A stretch of DNA of 38,938 bases from Micromonospora endophytica (GTDB taxonomy: Bacteria; Actinomycetota; Actinomycetes; Mycobacteriales; Micromonosporaceae): NCBI RefSeq assembly GCF_003236305.1, contig NZ_POTX01000031.1, positions 1 to 38,938 of the forward strand. The letters run 5' to 3'. This document shows positions 7,941-18,295 of the stretch, one piece after another. Made by a program: the position numbers and the translations under genes. The first letter of the stretch is position 1. Every line of letters starts with the position of its first letter. The notes beneath the pieces were generated by a model. It was not told the origin of the DNA and did not search any database. It was given only the letters and a program-made list of their open reading frames with translations.

Positions 7941-8567
7941 TTACTTCGAGTAGAGCTCGACGATCAGCTGCTCCTGGACCTGGGTGTCGATCACCTGGCG
8001 GGCCGGGAGCGAGTGCACGAGGATCTTCATCTGGCTCGGGATCGCCTCCAGCCACGCCGGGACGGTCTTCGAGCCGGCCTCACCCTGCGCCACCAGGAAC
8101 GGGGTGAGTTCCTTGCTCTTGCCACGCACCTCGATGATGTCGTGTGCGCTGACCCGGTACGACGGGATGTCGACCTTCTTGCCGTTCACCGTGAAGTGAC
8201 CGTGCTTGACCAGCTGACGGGCCATGTCCCGGGACTTGGCGTAGCCAGCCCGGTAGACCACGTTGTCCAGCCGCGACTCGAGGATCTGCAGGAGGACCTC
8301 ACCGGTCTTGGCCTGCTTGGCCACGGCCTCCTCGTAGTAACCGCGGAACTGCTTCTCCAGCACGCCGTAGACCCGGCGAGCCTTCTGCTTCTCACGGAGC
8401 TGGAGCAGGTACTCCGTCTCCTTGGTGCGGCCGCGGCCGTGCTGCCCGGGCGGGAACGGCCGGGACTCGAACGGGCACTTCGGGCCATCGCACTTGCTGC
8501 CCTTGAGGAACAGCTTCATCTTCTCCCGCCGGCAACGGCGGCAGTCAGCACCGGTGTAACGAGCCAT
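7941..8567 (-). CDS. rpsD: 30S ribosomal protein S4
   Basis: S4 is a primary 16S rRNA binder that nucleates 30S assembly and helps decoding fidelity. The 208-residue protein keeps the zinc-type N-terminus: Cys9, Cys12, Cys26 and Cys31. The S4 RNA-binding domain begins near [20 protein letters not shown] at about 95 and continues to [18 protein letters not shown]. In many bacteria S4 represses its own operon; I did not recognise such a site here. It starts 14 bases after the rpsK stop. The zinc ligands are intact, so this is the C+ paralogue. Confidence 0.98.
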   Translation of the reverse strand: MARYTGADCRRCRREKMKLFLKGSKCDGPKCPFESRPFPPGQHGRGRTKETEYLLQLREKQKARRVYGVLEKQFRGYYEEAVAKQAKTGEVLLQILESRLDNVVYRAGYAKSRDMARQLVKHGHFTVNGKKVDIPSYRVSAHDIIEVRGKSKELTPFLVAQGEAGSKTVPAWLEAIPSQMKILVHSLPARQVIDTQVQEQLIVELYSK

Positions 8568-8581
8568 CTCTCTCTAACCTC

Positions 8582-8989
8582 TCAGACCCGGCGACGCTTC
8601 GGCGGACGGCACCCGTTGTGCGGCTGCGGGGTGACGTCGGAGATCTGCCCGACCTCCAGACCCACCGCCTGCAACGAACGGATGGCGGTCTCCCGGCCGG
8701 AGCCGGGGCCCTTGACGAACACGTCGACCTTGCGCATGCCGTGCTCCATCGCCCGACGCGCGGCGGCCTCGGCGGCGAGCTGCGCGGCGAACGGGGTCGA
8801 CTTGCGGGAGCCCTTGAAGCCAACCTGGCCCGCGGAGGCCCAGGAGATGACGGCACCGGTCGGGTCCGTGATGGACACGATGGTGTTGTTGAAGGTGCTC
8901 TTGATGTGCGCCTGCCCGTGGGCGACGTTCTTGCGTTCCTTGCGCCGGACCTTCTTGACGGCGGCTCCGGCACGAGCCTTCGGTGGCAT
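8582..8989 (-). CDS. rpsK: 30S ribosomal protein S11
   Basis: S11 sits on the 30S platform and contacts mRNA near the Shine-Dalgarno duplex. The 135-residue protein begins with [20 protein letters not shown] and contains the conserved [19 protein letters not shown] and [12 protein letters not shown] stretches, ending with the usual basic [15 protein letters not shown] tail. It starts at ATG with TAGGAG about 11 bases upstream and lies 18 bases after rpsM. The length and ends are normal. Confidence 0.98.
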
Positions 8990-9007
8990 AAGTCTGTGCG
9001 CTCCTAA

Positions 9008-9388
9008 TTACTTCTTGCCGGGCTTCTTCTTGCCGGCGACCGTCCGCTTCGGGCCCTTGCGGGTGCGGGCGTTGGTCCGCGTCCGCTGGCCACGGACCGG
9101 CAGGCCCCGGCGGTGCCGGATGCCGGCGTAGCAGCCGATCTCGACCTTGCGGCGGATGTCAGCGGCGACCTCGCGGCGCAGGTCACCTTCTACCTTGTAG
9201 TTGCCCTCGATGTGGTCACGGAGCTGAACCAGCTCCTCGTCCGTGAGGTCCCGGGCGCGCTTGTCCGGCGAGATGCCGGTGGCAGCGAGCGTCTCCAGGG
9301 CGCGGGTGCGTCCCACGCCGAAGATGTAGGTGAGCGCGATCTCCAACCGCTTGTCGCGGGGGAGGTCCACGCCGACTAGACGTGCCAT
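9008..9388 (-). CDS. rpsM: 30S ribosomal protein S13
   Basis: S13 lies in the 30S head and forms bridges to the 50S subunit and contacts to P-site tRNA. The 126-residue protein starts [19 protein letters not shown] and contains the [10 protein letters not shown] and [18 protein letters not shown] motifs, followed by a lysine-rich C-terminus. It starts at ATG with GAGGAG about 11 bases upstream. A gap of 269 bases separates it from rpmJ, unusually long for this operon. Confidence 0.98.
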   Translation of the reverse strand: MARLVGVDLPRDKRLEIALTYIFGVGRTRALETLAATGISPDKRARDLTDEELVQLRDHIEGNYKVEGDLRREVAADIRRKVEIGCYAGIRHRRGLPVRGQRTRTNARTRKGPKRTVAGKKKPGKK

Positions 9389-9657
9389 GTGCGGGCGTAC
9401 TCCTCGTGATGTGTGTCGGAGGTGTGGACCCGTCCCACCCCGCTACCGACCTTCCGGCTCCCCGACGCGGTGTCGCGCCGGCGACCGGAACCGGTCGTTG
9501 CCCAAGCGGGCCCCGGCCTCCGACCGGGGGTCAACCACGAGTGTGTACGCGTCGCGTACCGCCCGCGGCTGGAACGAGCATGTGACATGTGTTGGCAGGA
9601 TCTGCCCGCCTGGCCTCGCCTCGGCCGGCCGTCGAACTTCCGACCGGACGCTACGGT
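9389..9657. other. 269-base gap between rpmJ and rpsM
   Basis: No coding frame with ribosomal-type sequence and no clear promoter pair is seen here. A 6-bp CCCCGG/CCGGGG hairpin lies in the middle, and a TTGACC hexamer on the minus strand has no partner -10. It may be a plain long leader for rpsM. Confidence 0.4.
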
Positions 9658-9771
9658 TCAGCCCTGGCGCTGCTTGTGGCGCGGGTCGGTGCAGATGACC
9701 ATGACCCGGCCGTGCCGGCGGATCACCCGGCACTTGTTGCAGATCCTCTTGACGCTCGGCTTGACCTTCAC
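9658..9771 (-). CDS. rpmJ: 50S ribosomal protein L36 (zinc type)
   Basis: This small gene encodes 37 residues, [17 protein letters not shown] onwards, ending [10 protein letters not shown]36 is the smallest 50S protein and binds 23S rRNA near the peptidyl-transferase region. Cys11, Cys14, Cys27 and His32 form the zinc ligand set, so this is the C+ form that needs zinc. I chose the GTG at 9771 with AAGG six bases upstream; an in-frame ATG at 9789 would add six residues not seen in the family. It lies between infA and rpsM, its standard place. Confidence 0.96.
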   Translation of the reverse strand: MKVKPSVKRICNKCRVIRRHGRVMVICTDPRHKQRQG

Positions 9772-9862
9772 GGTTGCCTTACTTCCCATCTGGCCCGGCG
9801 CCACGAGGCGCGACACCGGACGTCGAAGACGGACACGGGACGATTCCGGGCCGCCGTCAGGC

Positions 9863-10084
9863 TTACTTGTAGCGGTAGACGATGCGCCCGCGAGTCAGGT
9901 CGTACGGCGAGAGCTCGACGACGACCCGGTCCTCCGGCAGGATGCGGATGTAGTGCTGCCGCATCTTGCCGCTGATGTGAGCCAGCACCTTGTGGCCGTT
10001 GGCGAGCTCCACCCGGAACATGGCGTTCGGCAGGGGCTCGATGACCCGACCTTCGATCTCGATGGCTCCGTCTTTTTTCGGCAT
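9863..10084 (-). CDS. infA: translation initiation factor IF-1
   Basis: IF-1 binds the 30S A site during initiation and helps IF-2 and IF-3. The 73-residue protein is a single OB fold of the S1 type: [18 protein letters not shown], then [20 protein letters not shown] and the ending GRIVYRYK. Length and sequence are fully normal. It is the first gene of the alpha-type operon here and sits behind a 293-base gap that contains a candidate promoter (10238-10267) and an inverted repeat (10295-10362), so it probably has its own transcript start. Confidence 0.98.
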   Translation of the reverse strand: MPKKDGAIEIEGRVIEPLPNAMFRVELANGHKVLAHISGKMRQHYIRILPEDRVVVELSPYDLTRGRIVYRYK

Positions 10085-10143
10085 GTCCTCCGCTGTCCTG
10101 ACGTCGATTACTCCGGACGGCCCACAACGTCTTACACGGTCGT

Positions 10144-10157
10144 CTGATCAAGATCAG
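10144..10157. repeat. short palindrome in the infA leader
   Basis: CTGATC and GATCAG flank a 2-base centre, giving a 14-base palindrome about 60 bases before the infA start. It could be a protein-binding site or chance; no known operator is recognised. Confidence 0.4.
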
Positions 10158-10237
10158 AGTCCCGCGCCAGCCGCGGCTCCGCGTCCCACCGAAGCGCTGG
10201 TGGGCATGGCGGAGTGGACGCTGCGCGCCGATCAGAA

Positions 10238-10267
10238 AGTGTACGCCCGCCGACACGCCGCCGCCAA
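10238..10267 (-). promoter_or_regulatory. candidate infA promoter
   Basis: On the minus strand the -35 TTGGCG (10262-10267) and the -10 TACACT (10238-10243) are separated by 18 bases. The -10 fits the actinobacterial TANNNT pattern well; the -35 matches the TTG core. The predicted RNA would start near 10231 and have a leader of about 145 bases before infA. Confidence 0.55.
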
Positions 10268-10294
10268 ACCGACCCTCCCCCTACCCCAAACCGG

Positions 10295-10362
10295 CGCGCC
10301 GATCTAGGGGTAATCGTCGTCGCTGGAGATCAACTCACCGCGATTACCCCTAGATCGACGCG
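10295..10362. repeat. 22-bp-arm inverted repeat between map and infA
   Basis: The arms 10295-10316 and 10341-10362 are complementary over 22 positions with one mismatch, and the inner 17 (cgatctaggggtaatcg) are perfect. The loop is 24 bases. It starts 15 bases after the map stop and lies just upstream of the candidate infA -35. The arms are much more A/T-containing than the other hairpins here. It may be the map terminator or a copy of an interspersed palindromic element (REP/MITE-like). Confidence 0.85.
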
Positions 10363-10377
10363 TGCAGGACGTACGGG

Positions 10378-11229
10378 TCAGCCAGCCGGCGACGTGCTCG
10401 GCTCGCGGCTGGTCACCAGGTCGCCGAGGCGGGCCCGCCCGCCGTCCGGTGCGGTGAGCACCCAGACCCCGTCCGGCAGCAGCGCCATGGTGTGCTCGAC
10501 GTGCGCGGCCCGCGAGCCGTCCCGGGTGACCACCGTCCAACCGTCGGCGAGTTCGACGGTACGCGGCGAACCCAGCGTGATCATCGGCTCGATGGCCAGC
10601 GCCATGCCCGGCACCAGACGGGGGCCCTTACCCGGGCGCCCATGGTTGAGCACGTGCGGGTCCTGGTGCATCTCCGTGCCGATGCCGTGCCCGCCGTATC
10701 CGTCGACGATGCCGTAGCGGCCGGCCCGGCGTACCGCCCTCTCGACCGCGTGGGAGATGTCGGTGAGCCGGCCCTTGCCACTGGCCGCGCCACGGGCGGC
10801 CACGGCGATGCCGGCCCACATCGCGTCCTCGGCCACCTCCGCCATCCGCAGCAGCGCCGGATCGACCTCGCCCACGCCTACCGTGATCGCCGCGTCGCCG
10901 TGCCACCCGTCGAGCACCGCGCCGCAGTCGATCGAGATCAGGTCGCCCTCGGCGAGGGTCTGCTCGGGCGATGGGATGGCGTGCACGACCTGCTCGTTGA
11001 CCGAGGAGCAGATGGACGCCGGAAAGCCGTGGTAGCCCTTGAAGGACGGGACCGCACCGGCCTCCCGGATGGTCGCCTCGGCGATCGCGTCCAGGTCGGC
11101 CGTGCTCACCCCGGGAGCCACTGCCTCCCGCATCCGCCGCAGCGCCTCCGCGACCACCAGACCGGCGGCACGCATCTTCTCGATCTGCTCGGGGGTCTTC
11201 AGCTGGATGTCCAGCTGGGGACGACGCAT
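10378..11229 (-). CDS. map: type I methionine aminopeptidase
   Basis: MetAP removes the initiator methionine from nascent proteins. From ATG 11229 the protein has 283 residues and all five metal ligands of the family: Asp101 and Asp112 (in IDCG and WHGDAAIT), His181 (GGHGIG), Glu214 (AIEPMI) and Glu245 (HVEHTM). His85 and HGFP at 67-70 line the active site. The open frame extends to 11256, but the ATG at 11229 has AAAGG 10 bases upstream and gives the expected N-terminus [16 protein letters not shown]. It follows adk by 90 bases in the usual secY-adk-map order. Confidence 0.96.
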   Translation of the reverse strand: MRRPQLDIQLKTPEQIEKMRAAGLVVAEALRRMREAVAPGVSTADLDAIAEATIREAGAVPSFKGYHGFPASICSSVNEQVVHAIPSPEQTLAEGDLISIDCGAVLDGWHGDAAITVGVGEVDPALLRMAEVAEDAMWAGIAVAARGAASGKGRLTDISHAVERAVRRAGRYGIVDGYGGHGIGTEMHQDPHVLNHGRPGKGPRLVPGMALAIEPMITLGSPRTVELADGWTVVTRDGSRAAHVEHTMALLPDGVWVLTAPDGGRARLGDLVTSREPSTSPAG

Positions 11230-11318
11230 GGAGGCGCTACCTTTCCTTACCGACACAGCGGGGCACGTCGGACGTACCCCGCTGTGCGCACTCTATCCGG
11301 CTGGCGACTACGCCGACC

Positions 11319-11972
11319 TCAGCCTCCGTACGACCGGAGGGCGTCGATCGCGCGGACCGTGACATCCTCGACCGGGCCGGTGGCGTCGATGCCGACCAGC
11401 TTGCCCTGGGCACCGTAGTAGTCCACGAGCGGTGCGGTCTTCTCGGCGTACTCACGCAGCCGGGCGGCGATGGTCTCCGGCTTGTCGTCGTCACGCTGGA
11501 ACAGCTCGGCACCACACCTGTCGCAGATGCCCTCGCGGCTGGTCGGGTCGAACTCGACGTGCCAGATCTTGCCGCAGCCTCGGCAGGTGCGCCGGCCGGA
11601 GAGCCGCCGGATCACCTCGTCGTCGTCGACCACCAGTTCCAGCACCAGCTCCAGCGCGGTGCCCAGGTCGGCGAGGAGCTTGTCCAGCGCCGCGGCCTGC
11701 GGGGTGGTGCGCGGGAACCCGTCGAGCAGGAAGCCCTCAGCGGCGTCCGCCTCGGCGAGCCGGTCCCGCACCATGTTGATGGTGACCTCGTCCGGGACCA
11801 GCTTGCCGGCGTCCATGTAGCGCTTGGCCTCCACGCCCAGCGGCGTGCCCTGCGACACGTTGGCGCGGAAGATGTCGCCGGTGGAGATCTTCGGCACGGA
11901 GAGGTGCGCGGCGATGAACTCCGCCTGTGTGCCCTTGCCAGCGCCCGGCGGGCCAACCAGAACCAGTCTCAT
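11319..11972 (-). CDS. adk: adenylate kinase
   Basis: Adk catalyses AMP + ATP to 2 ADP and so balances adenine nucleotides. The 217-residue long-form enzyme has the P-loop GPPGAGKGT at 7-15, the AMP-site motif STGDIFRA near 30-37 and the DGFPRT motif at 84-89. The LID domain carries Cys130, Cys133, Cys150 and Cys153, a structural zinc site common in Gram-positive enzymes. Its ATG follows directly on the secY stop (TAG then ATG), which suggests translational coupling. Confidence 0.97.
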   Translation of the reverse strand: MRLVLVGPPGAGKGTQAEFIAAHLSVPKISTGDIFRANVSQGTPLGVEAKRYMDAGKLVPDEVTINMVRDRLAEADAAEGFLLDGFPRTTPQAAALDKLLADLGTALELVLELVVDDDEVIRRLSGRRTCRGCGKIWHVEFDPTSREGICDRCGAELFQRDDDKPETIAARLREYAEKTAPLVDYYGAQGKLVGIDATGPVEDVTVRAIDALRSYGG

Positions 11973-13295
<1,323 letters not shown>

Positions 13296-13387
13296 CTTCT
13301 TCCTCCTGCGCGAGGCGGGCCGCCGGTCGTCCCTGGCGGTTCGGGGTGGGTGCCGGGCAAGTGCCCGATATCCATGGCTGGGAAGGG

Positions 13388-13393
13388 ACTCTA
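13388..13393 (-). promoter_or_regulatory. weak candidate -10 for secY
   Basis: TAGAGT on the minus strand fits TANNNT and lies about 95 bases before the secY start. The -35 region is poor. Separate transcription of secY is plausible given the two hairpins after rplO, but this is only a guess. Confidence 0.25.
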
Positions 13394-13450
13394 ACAGCCC
13401 GATCCCGGTCCGGGCAGATGTGCCCGGCGACATAAACCAGATCCGATGTT

Positions 13451-13510
13451 ACCGGGCGCAGCCGCCCGGTGGAGAGCACGGCGCCCGCCAGCTGGGATCA
13501 ACTGGCGGGC
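13451..13510 (-). terminator. tandem hairpins after rplO
   Basis: The first hairpin pairs 13483-13491 with 13502-13510 (9 perfect pairs, 10-base loop) and starts 18 bases after the rplO stop. The second pairs 13451-13458 with 13463-13470 (8 perfect pairs, 4-base loop). There is no U-tract. They probably end or weaken the S10/spc transcript before secY. Confidence 0.6.
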
Positions 13511-13528
13511 ACCAAGCATTTGCGCAGC

Positions 13529-13972
13529 TTACAGCTCGGTAACCGAGCCACCGGCTGCAGCGATCTTCTCCTTGGCCGACGCGCTGAACGCGTGCGCCGA
13601 AACCTGGAGCGCCACACCGCCGAGGTCCCCGGTGCCGAGAACCTTGACCGGCTGACCCTTGCGGACCGCGCCGGCCTCGACCAGCTCGGCCGGGCCGATC
13701 TGGCCACCGTTCGGGAACAGTTCGGCCAGACGGTCCAGGTTGACCACCTGGAAGACCACCTTGAACTTGTTCTTGAAGCCCTTCAGCTTCGGCAGACGCA
13801 TGTGGATGGGCATCTGCCCACCCTCGAACGCCGCCGAGATGTTCTTCCGGGCCTTCGAGCCCTTGGTACCGCGACCGGCGGTCTTGCCCTTGGAGCCCTC
13901 ACCGCGACCCACCCGGGTCTTCGCGGTCTTGGCTCCCGGTGCCGGGCGCAGGTGGTGGACCTTGATCGTCAT
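13529..13972 (-). CDS. rplO: 50S ribosomal protein L15
   Basis: L15 is a late-assembly 50S protein that penetrates the 23S rRNA core. The 147-residue protein begins [20 protein letters not shown] and has the glycine-rich RNA-binding stretch [19 protein letters not shown], followed by [18 protein letters not shown]. Length is normal. Its start overlaps the rpmD stop by one base, so the two are coupled. It is the last gene of the spc block, with hairpins following. Confidence 0.98.
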   Translation of the reverse strand: MTIKVHHLRPAPGAKTAKTRVGRGEGSKGKTAGRGTKGSKARKNISAAFEGGQMPIHMRLPKLKGFKNKFKVVFQVVNLDRLAELFPNGGQIGPAELVEAGAVRKGQPVKVLGTGDLGGVALQVSAHAFSASAKEKIAAAGGSVTEL

Positions 13973-14154
13973 TACTCGACCTCCTCGACCTTCACGAGGT
14001 GGCTCACCTTGAAGATCATGCCGCGAATCTCCGGCCGGTCCTCCTTGACCACCACGTCGTTGATCCGCTTCAGGCCGAGCGAACGCAGCGACTCACGCTG
14101 GTTGTGCTTGGTCCCGATGTCGGAACGGACCTGGGTGACCTTCAGCCGTGCCAT
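13972..14154 (-). CDS. rpmD: 50S ribosomal protein L30
   Basis: L30 is a small 50S protein. The 60-residue product contains the diagnostic core [20 protein letters not shown] followed by [19 protein letters not shown] and ends [11 protein letters not shown]. It overlaps rpsE upstream and rplO downstream by one base each, a tight coupling arrangement. The length is normal for bacterial L30. Confidence 0.97.
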   Translation of the reverse strand: MARLKVTQVRSDIGTKHNQRESLRSLGLKRINDVVVKEDRPEIRGMIFKVSHLVKVEEVE

Positions 14155-14768
14155 CAGGACGCCACCTCCGCCCGCGAGGCCAGCATGGCGGCCGGAGCAA
14201 CGTCCTCCACCGGCAGGCCCCGACGCGCGGCGACGGCCTCCGGGGACTCAAGCCCCTTCAGCGCGGCCACCGTAGCGTGCACGATGTTGATCGGGTTCGA
14301 CGAACCGAGGCTCTTGGAGAGCACGTCGTGGATTCCCGCGCACTCCAGCACGGCACGGACCGGACCACCGGCGATGACACCCGTACCGGCCGAGGCCGGC
14401 TTGAGCAGCACCACACCGGCGGCGTCCTCGCCCGTGATCGGGTGCGGGATCGACTGACCGATCCGCGGCACCTTGAAGAAGTGCTTCTTGGCCTCCTCGA
14501 CACCCTTGGCGATCGCCGCAGGCACCTCCTTGGCCTTTCCGTAACCCACGCCCACGGTGCCGTCACCGTCGCCCACGATCACCAGGGCGGTGAAGCTGAA
14601 GCGACGACCACCCTTCACGACCTTGGCGACACGGTTGATCGCGACGACCCGCTCGAGGTGCGGGGTCTTCTCGGCGGGCGCGTTTCCGCGGCCGCCCTCA
14701 CGGCGGTTGTCGCGGCGACCACCCTCGTTGCCACCGGACCCGCCGCCACGGCGCTGTTGACCTGGCAT
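14154..14768 (-). CDS. rpsE: 30S ribosomal protein S5
   Basis: S5 lies at the mRNA entry channel and affects translational fidelity. The 204-residue protein has an arginine- and glycine-rich N-terminal extension of about 30 residues, then the double-stranded-RNA-binding-like S5 domain with [20 protein letters not shown] and [20 protein letters not shown]. The C-terminal domain contains [18 protein letters not shown]-like sequence (here [19 protein letters not shown]). The extended basic N-terminus is common in high-GC Gram-positives. It starts 32 bases after rplR. Confidence 0.98.
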   Translation of the reverse strand: MPGQQRRGGGSGGNEGGRRDNRREGGRGNAPAEKTPHLERVVAINRVAKVVKGGRRFSFTALVIVGDGDGTVGVGYGKAKEVPAAIAKGVEEAKKHFFKVPRIGQSIPHPITGEDAAGVVLLKPASAGTGVIAGGPVRAVLECAGIHDVLSKSLGSSNPINIVHATVAALKGLESPEAVAARRGLPVEDVAPAAMLASRAEVAS

Positions 14769-14800
14769 CAGCAGCCTTCCTCTCTCTCGTGACGGGGTTT

Positions 14801-15190
14801 CTAGAACTCGAGCCCGGCTTCGCGGGCGGCGTCAGCCAGCGCGGCTACCCGCCCCGCGTACCGACTGCCACCGCGGTCGAAGACGACCTTGGAGACGCCA
14901 GCGGCCTTGGCCCGCTCGGCGAGCAGGGCCCCGACCTTGCCAGCCAGGACGCTCTTGTCGCCCTCCGTGCCGCGCAGCGAGGCGTCCAGGGTCGAGGCCG
15001 ACGCCAGGGTGTGACCCTTGGTGTCGTCCACGATCTGGGCCACGATGTGCCGCAGCGAACGGGTGACGACCAGGCGCGGACGCTCGGCGGTGCCGCTGAC
15101 GTTCTTGCGGACCCGGAAGTGCCGACGCGCACGCCCGACGGCACGCTTGGCGGCAACGCCGCGGCGGCGCTTGAGCAGCGTGGCGCTCAC
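14801..15190 (-). CDS. rplR: 50S ribosomal protein L18
   Basis: L18 binds 5S rRNA with L5 and L25 in the central protuberance. The 129-residue protein contains [19 protein letters not shown], the conserved [12 protein letters not shown] stretch and the C-terminal [20 protein letters not shown]. It starts at GTG and overlaps the end of rplF by 4 bases. Length is slightly above 120 because of an N-terminal basic segment. Confidence 0.97.
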   Translation of the reverse strand: MSATLLKRRRGVAAKRAVGRARRHFRVRKNVSGTAERPRLVVTRSLRHIVAQIVDDTKGHTLASASTLDASLRGTEGDKSVLAGKVGALLAERAKAAGVSKVVFDRGGSRYAGRVAALADAAREAGLEF

Positions 15191-15729
15191 TTCTTACCTG
15201 CCTTTCCGGCCTTGCGGCGAATGACCTCGCCCTGGTACTTCACGCCCTTGCCCTTGTAGGGCTCCGGCGGGCGGATCTTCCGGATGTTGGCGGCGACCTC
15301 ACCGACCAACTGCTTGTCGATGCCGGCCACGTGGAACAGCGTCGGCTTCTCCACCGTGAAGGTGATGCCGTCCGGCGCCTGCACCGGTACCGGGTGCGAG
15401 AACCCGAGCGCGAACTCCAGGTCCTTGCCCTTGGCGGTGACCCGGTAACCGGTACCGGCGATCTCCAGGCTCTTACGGTAGCCCTCGGTGACCCCGACGA
15501 TCATGTTGGCGACCAGGGTACGGCTCAGGCCGTGCAGCTCCTTGGCCTTGCGCTCGTCGTTCGGGCGGTTGACGTTCAGCTGCCCGTCCTCGGCCCGCTC
15601 AATCGTGATGGGCTCGGCCAGGGTGTGCGACAGCTCGCCCTTGGGGCCCTTGACCTTGACGGTCTGACCGTCGATCGTCACGTCGACGCCGGAGGGCACC
15701 GGGATCGACTTACGTCCAATACGCGACAT
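15187..15729 (-). CDS. rplF: 50S ribosomal protein L6
   Basis: L6 binds near the sarcin-ricin loop, where elongation factors dock. From ATG 15729 the protein has 180 residues, beginning [19 protein letters not shown], and its two repeated domains end with the signature [19 protein letters not shown]. The open frame extends to 15777, but the 15729 start has a GGGAGACAGG stretch upstream and is the family N-terminus. It overlaps rplR by 4 bases and follows rpsH by 16 bases. Confidence 0.97.
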   Translation of the reverse strand: MSRIGRKSIPVPSGVDVTIDGQTVKVKGPKGELSHTLAEPITIERAEDGQLNVNRPNDERKAKELHGLSRTLVANMIVGVTEGYRKSLEIAGTGYRVTAKGKDLEFALGFSHPVPVQAPDGITFTVEKPTLFHVAGIDKQLVGEVAANIRKIRPPEPYKGKGVKYQGEVIRRKAGKAGKK

Positions 15730-15745
15730 TTCTACCTGTCTCCCG

Positions 15746-16153
15746 TTACCAGACGAAGGCGAGGACTTCCCCGCCAACGCTCCGCTTGCGGGCCTGCCGG
15801 TCGGTGAGCAGCCCCTGGGACGTCGAAATGATCGCCACGCCCAGCCCGCCGAGCACCCGGGGGAGCCCGTCCGACTTGGCGTACACCCGCAGACCGGGCT
15901 TGGAGACGCGCTTGATGCCGGCCAGGCTCCGCTCCCGGTTCTGGCCGTACTTCAGCTCGACGACCAGTCGCTTGCCGACGGCACCCTCTTCGGGCTCCTC
16001 GACCAACCAGGTGGCGATGTAACCCTCGGTCTTGAGGACCTCGGCGATGTTCGCCTTGATCTTCGAGTAGGGCATCGTCACCCGGTCGTGGTACGCCTGG
16101 TTGGCGTTACGCAGACGCGTGAGCATGTCTGCGATCGGGTCGGTCATCGTCAT
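15746..16153 (-). CDS. rpsH: 30S ribosomal protein S8
   Basis: S8 is a primary 16S rRNA binder and, in enterics, the repressor of the spc operon. From ATG 16153 the protein has 135 residues, starting [19 protein letters not shown] and ending [19 protein letters not shown] followed by [10 protein letters not shown]. An in-frame TTG at 16165 is unlikely because a GAAAGG motif abuts it directly. I did not recognise an S8-binding mimic upstream of rplE. It follows rpsN after 94 bases. Confidence 0.97.
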   Translation of the reverse strand: MTMTDPIADMLTRLRNANQAYHDRVTMPYSKIKANIAEVLKTEGYIATWLVEEPEEGAVGKRLVVELKYGQNRERSLAGIKRVSKPGLRVYAKSDGLPRVLGGLGVAIISTSQGLLTDRQARKRSVGGEVLAFVW

Positions 16154-16247
16154 GAAACTCGTCAACCTTTCTCGCCGGGGTTCCCGCGACTCGCGCAGGC
16201 CTACGGCGAAGAGACAGTCCAGCTAACGCCCGTGGCGCGCCGGGCTA

Positions 16248-16433
16248 TTACCAGGAAGCCTTGGACACGCCGGGCAGCTCACCGCGGTGAGCCATCTCCC
16301 GGATGCACACCCGGCAGAGCCCGAACTTGCGGTAGACCGCCTTGGGACGCCCGCACCGCTGGCAGCGGGTGTACGCGCGAACCGAGAACTTCGGCTTCGC
16401 GGCCGCCTTGAGGATCAGCGCCTTCTTGGCCAT
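16248..16433 (-). CDS. rpsN: 30S ribosomal protein S14, zinc-binding type Z
   Basis: S14 assembles late into the 30S head. The 61-residue protein is the short zinc-binding form, with Cys24 and Cys27 (CQRC) and Cys40 and Cys43 (CRVC) as ligands. It ends [16 protein letters not shown], the standard C-terminus. Many Actinobacteria keep a longer zinc-free paralogue elsewhere that is induced under zinc starvation; none is in this window. It begins one base after the rplE stop. Confidence 0.98.
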   Translation of the reverse strand: MAKKALILKAAAKPKFSVRAYTRCQRCGRPKAVYRKFGLCRVCIREMAHRGELPGVSKASW

Positions 16434-16434
16434 C

Positions 16435-17004
16435 TCAGTTCTCCTTGAACGGGAAGCCCAGGAGCTTCAACAGCGCCCGGCCCTCGTCGTCGGTCGTGGC
16501 GGTGGTGACCACCGTGATGTCCATGCCCCGCTGGCGATCGATCTTGTCCTGGTCGATCTCGTGGAACACCGACTGCTCGGTCAGACCGAACGTGTAGTTG
16601 CCGTGCCCATCGAGCTTGCGCCCGTCCAGGCCGCGGAAGTCACGGATACGCGGCAGCGCGATGGAGAGCAGCCGGTCCAGGAACTCCCACATCCGGTCGC
16701 CGCGCAGGGTCACCTTCGCGCCGATCGGCATGCCCTCCCGCAGCTTGAACTGCGCGATGGACTTCTTCGCCCGCCGGACCAGCGGCTTCTGGCCGGTGAT
16801 CGTGGCCAGGTCGCGGACCGCGCCGTCGATGAGCTTGGCGTCCCGGGCGGCCTCGCCGACACCCATGTTCACGACGATCTTGACCAGCCGCGGCACCTGC
16901 ATCGGGTTGCCGTAGCTGCCCTGCTCGCGGAGCTGGGCCACGATCTCGTTGCGGTACCGCTCCTTGAGGCGCGGCATGGTCTTGGTTTCGGTAGCCGTGG
17001 TCAT
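16435..17004 (-). CDS. rplE: 50S ribosomal protein L5
   Basis: L5 binds 5S rRNA and contacts P-site tRNA and S13. From ATG 17004 the protein has 189 residues and contains [16 protein letters not shown], the conserved [17 protein letters not shown] and [18 protein letters not shown]. The GTG at 17007 is also in frame, but AAGGA is better spaced for the ATG. The start overlaps the rplX stop as TGATG. Its short Thr/Glu-rich N-terminal extension is typical of Actinobacteria. Confidence 0.97.
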   Translation of the reverse strand: MTTATETKTMPRLKERYRNEIVAQLREQGSYGNPMQVPRLVKIVVNMGVGEAARDAKLIDGAVRDLATITGQKPLVRRAKKSIAQFKLREGMPIGAKVTLRGDRMWEFLDRLLSIALPRIRDFRGLDGRKLDGHGNYTFGLTEQSVFHEIDQDKIDRQRGMDITVVTTATTDDEGRALLKLLGFPFKEN

Positions 17005-17324
17005 CACAGGTCCTTACCGGTGCTACGCGCGATGCGAACCTTCTGGCCGTTCTCGTCGATCCGGTAACCGACGCGAGTCGGCTTGCCGTCGGAGTCCACG
17101 ACCATCACGTTCGAGACGTGGATCGGGGCCTCCTGGGTGACGATGCCACCGGTCTTGGCGCCACGCTGAGTGGTGCTGATGCGGGTGTGCTTCTTGACCC
17201 GGTTCACGCCCTCGACCAGGACCTTGTCCTGCCGCGGGTAGGCCGCAATGACCTTGCCCTTGGCACCCTTGTCCTTGCCGGCGATGACGACGACCGTGTC
17301 GCCCTTCTTGACCTTCACGGTCAC
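17004..17324 (-). CDS. rplX: 50S ribosomal protein L24
   Basis: L24 initiates 50S assembly and lies at the tunnel exit. The 106-residue protein starts with the KOW motif ([20 protein letters not shown]) and carries the conserved [14 protein letters not shown] and [15 protein letters not shown] stretches. It starts at GTG and overlaps rplN by 4 bases and rplE by one base. The length is normal. Confidence 0.97.
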
Positions 17325-17689
17325 AACACCTCCGGCGCGAGAGAAATGATCTTCATGAACCGCTTGTCCCGCAGCTCACGGCCGACCGGGCCGAAGATAC
17401 GAGTGCCACGCGGGTCCCCGCCGTCCTTGATGATGACGGCGGCGTTCTCGTCGAAGCGGATGTACGAACCGTCCGGCCGACGCCTCTCCTTGGCGGTGCG
17501 GACGACTACCGCCTTGACGACGTCGCCCTTCTTCACACCGGCACCCGGGATCGCGTCCTTGACGGTGGCGACGATGACGTCGCCGATGCTCGCGTAGCGC
17601 CGACCGGAACCACCGAGAACCCGGATGCACAGGATCTCCCGGGCACCCGTGTTGTCGGCGACGCGCAGTCGCGACTCCTGCTGAATCAC
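17321..17689 (-). CDS. rplN: 50S ribosomal protein L14
   Basis: L14 forms an intersubunit bridge with 16S rRNA and is also the binding site of the silencing factor RsfS. The 122-residue protein begins [20 protein letters not shown] and contains [17 protein letters not shown] and [20 protein letters not shown], fully typical. It starts at GTG. A 97-base gap with a 10-bp hairpin separates it from rpsQ, so it is the first gene of the distal half of the operon. Confidence 0.98.
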
Positions 17690-17713
17690 GTCTATCTCCT
17701 ATGTCTGCCGGTT

Positions 17714-17737
17714 CTCCGGCCGCCGGGGCGGCCGGAG
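17714..17737 (-). promoter_or_regulatory. 10-bp hairpin between rpsQ and rplN
   Basis: Arms 17714-17723 and 17728-17737 pair perfectly with a 4-base loop, in the only sizeable gap between the S10 and spc blocks. It starts 50 bases after the rpsQ stop. Possible roles are attenuation, mRNA processing or stability. Confidence 0.6.
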
Positions 17738-17786
17738 CCTGGCGGAACCTGCGCCCGACCGGACCCCGGCCGAGCTCGAGCCTTCG

Positions 17787-18062
17787 CTACTTGGCCTTCT
17801 CGAGGATCTCCACGAGCCGCCACCGCTTGGTGGCGGACAGCGGCCGGGTCTCCATGATCAGGACCCGGTCGCCGATGCCAGCGGCGTTCTGCTCGTCGTG
17901 GACCTTGAGCTTGCTGGTCCGGCGCATGATCTTGCCGTACAGCGCGTGCTTGACCCGGTCCTCGACCTCGACGACAACGGTCTTGTCCATCTTGTCGCTG
18001 ACCACGAGGCCCTCACGCACCTTGCGACGGCCGCGCGTGACGGTGGTGGTGTTCTCGCTCAT
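17787..18062 (-). CDS. rpsQ: 30S ribosomal protein S17
   Basis: S17 is an OB-fold primary 16S rRNA binder. The 91-residue protein contains the family core [19 protein letters not shown] followed by [16 protein letters not shown] and [20 protein letters not shown]. Its ATG overlaps the rpmC stop by 4 bases. The slightly extended N-terminus ([18 protein letters not shown]) is usual in Actinobacteria. Confidence 0.97.
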   Translation of the reverse strand: MSENTTTVTRGRRKVREGLVVSDKMDKTVVVEVEDRVKHALYGKIMRRTSKLKVHDEQNAAGIGDRVLIMETRPLSATKRWRLVEILEKAK

Positions 18063-18295
18063 CCTGCAGTCACCTCAGTCGGCGCGGTCGAGAGCCCCAG
18101 CTCACGCTCACGCATGATCGTGTAGATCCGGGCGATCTCCCGACGGATGACCTGCAACCGCCGGTTGTTGTCCAGCTGCCCGGTCGCGCCCTGCACGCGG
18201 AGGTTGAACAGCTCCGCCTTGGCCTCACGCAGCTTCGTGACCAGCTCCTCCTGGGAGAGTTCACGCAGCTCCGCGGCCTTAACGCCCGCTGCCAT
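18059..18295 (-). CDS. rpmC: 50S ribosomal protein L29
   Basis: L29 lies at the polypeptide exit and helps form the docking site for trigger factor and SRP. The 78-residue helical protein contains [20 protein letters not shown] and [19 protein letters not shown]. It overlaps rplP by one base and rpsQ by four, so translation of the three genes is probably coupled. Confidence 0.97.
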   Translation of the reverse strand: MAAGVKAAELRELSQEELVTKLREAKAELFNLRVQGATGQLDNNRRLQVIRREIARIYTIMRERELGLSTAPTEVTAG

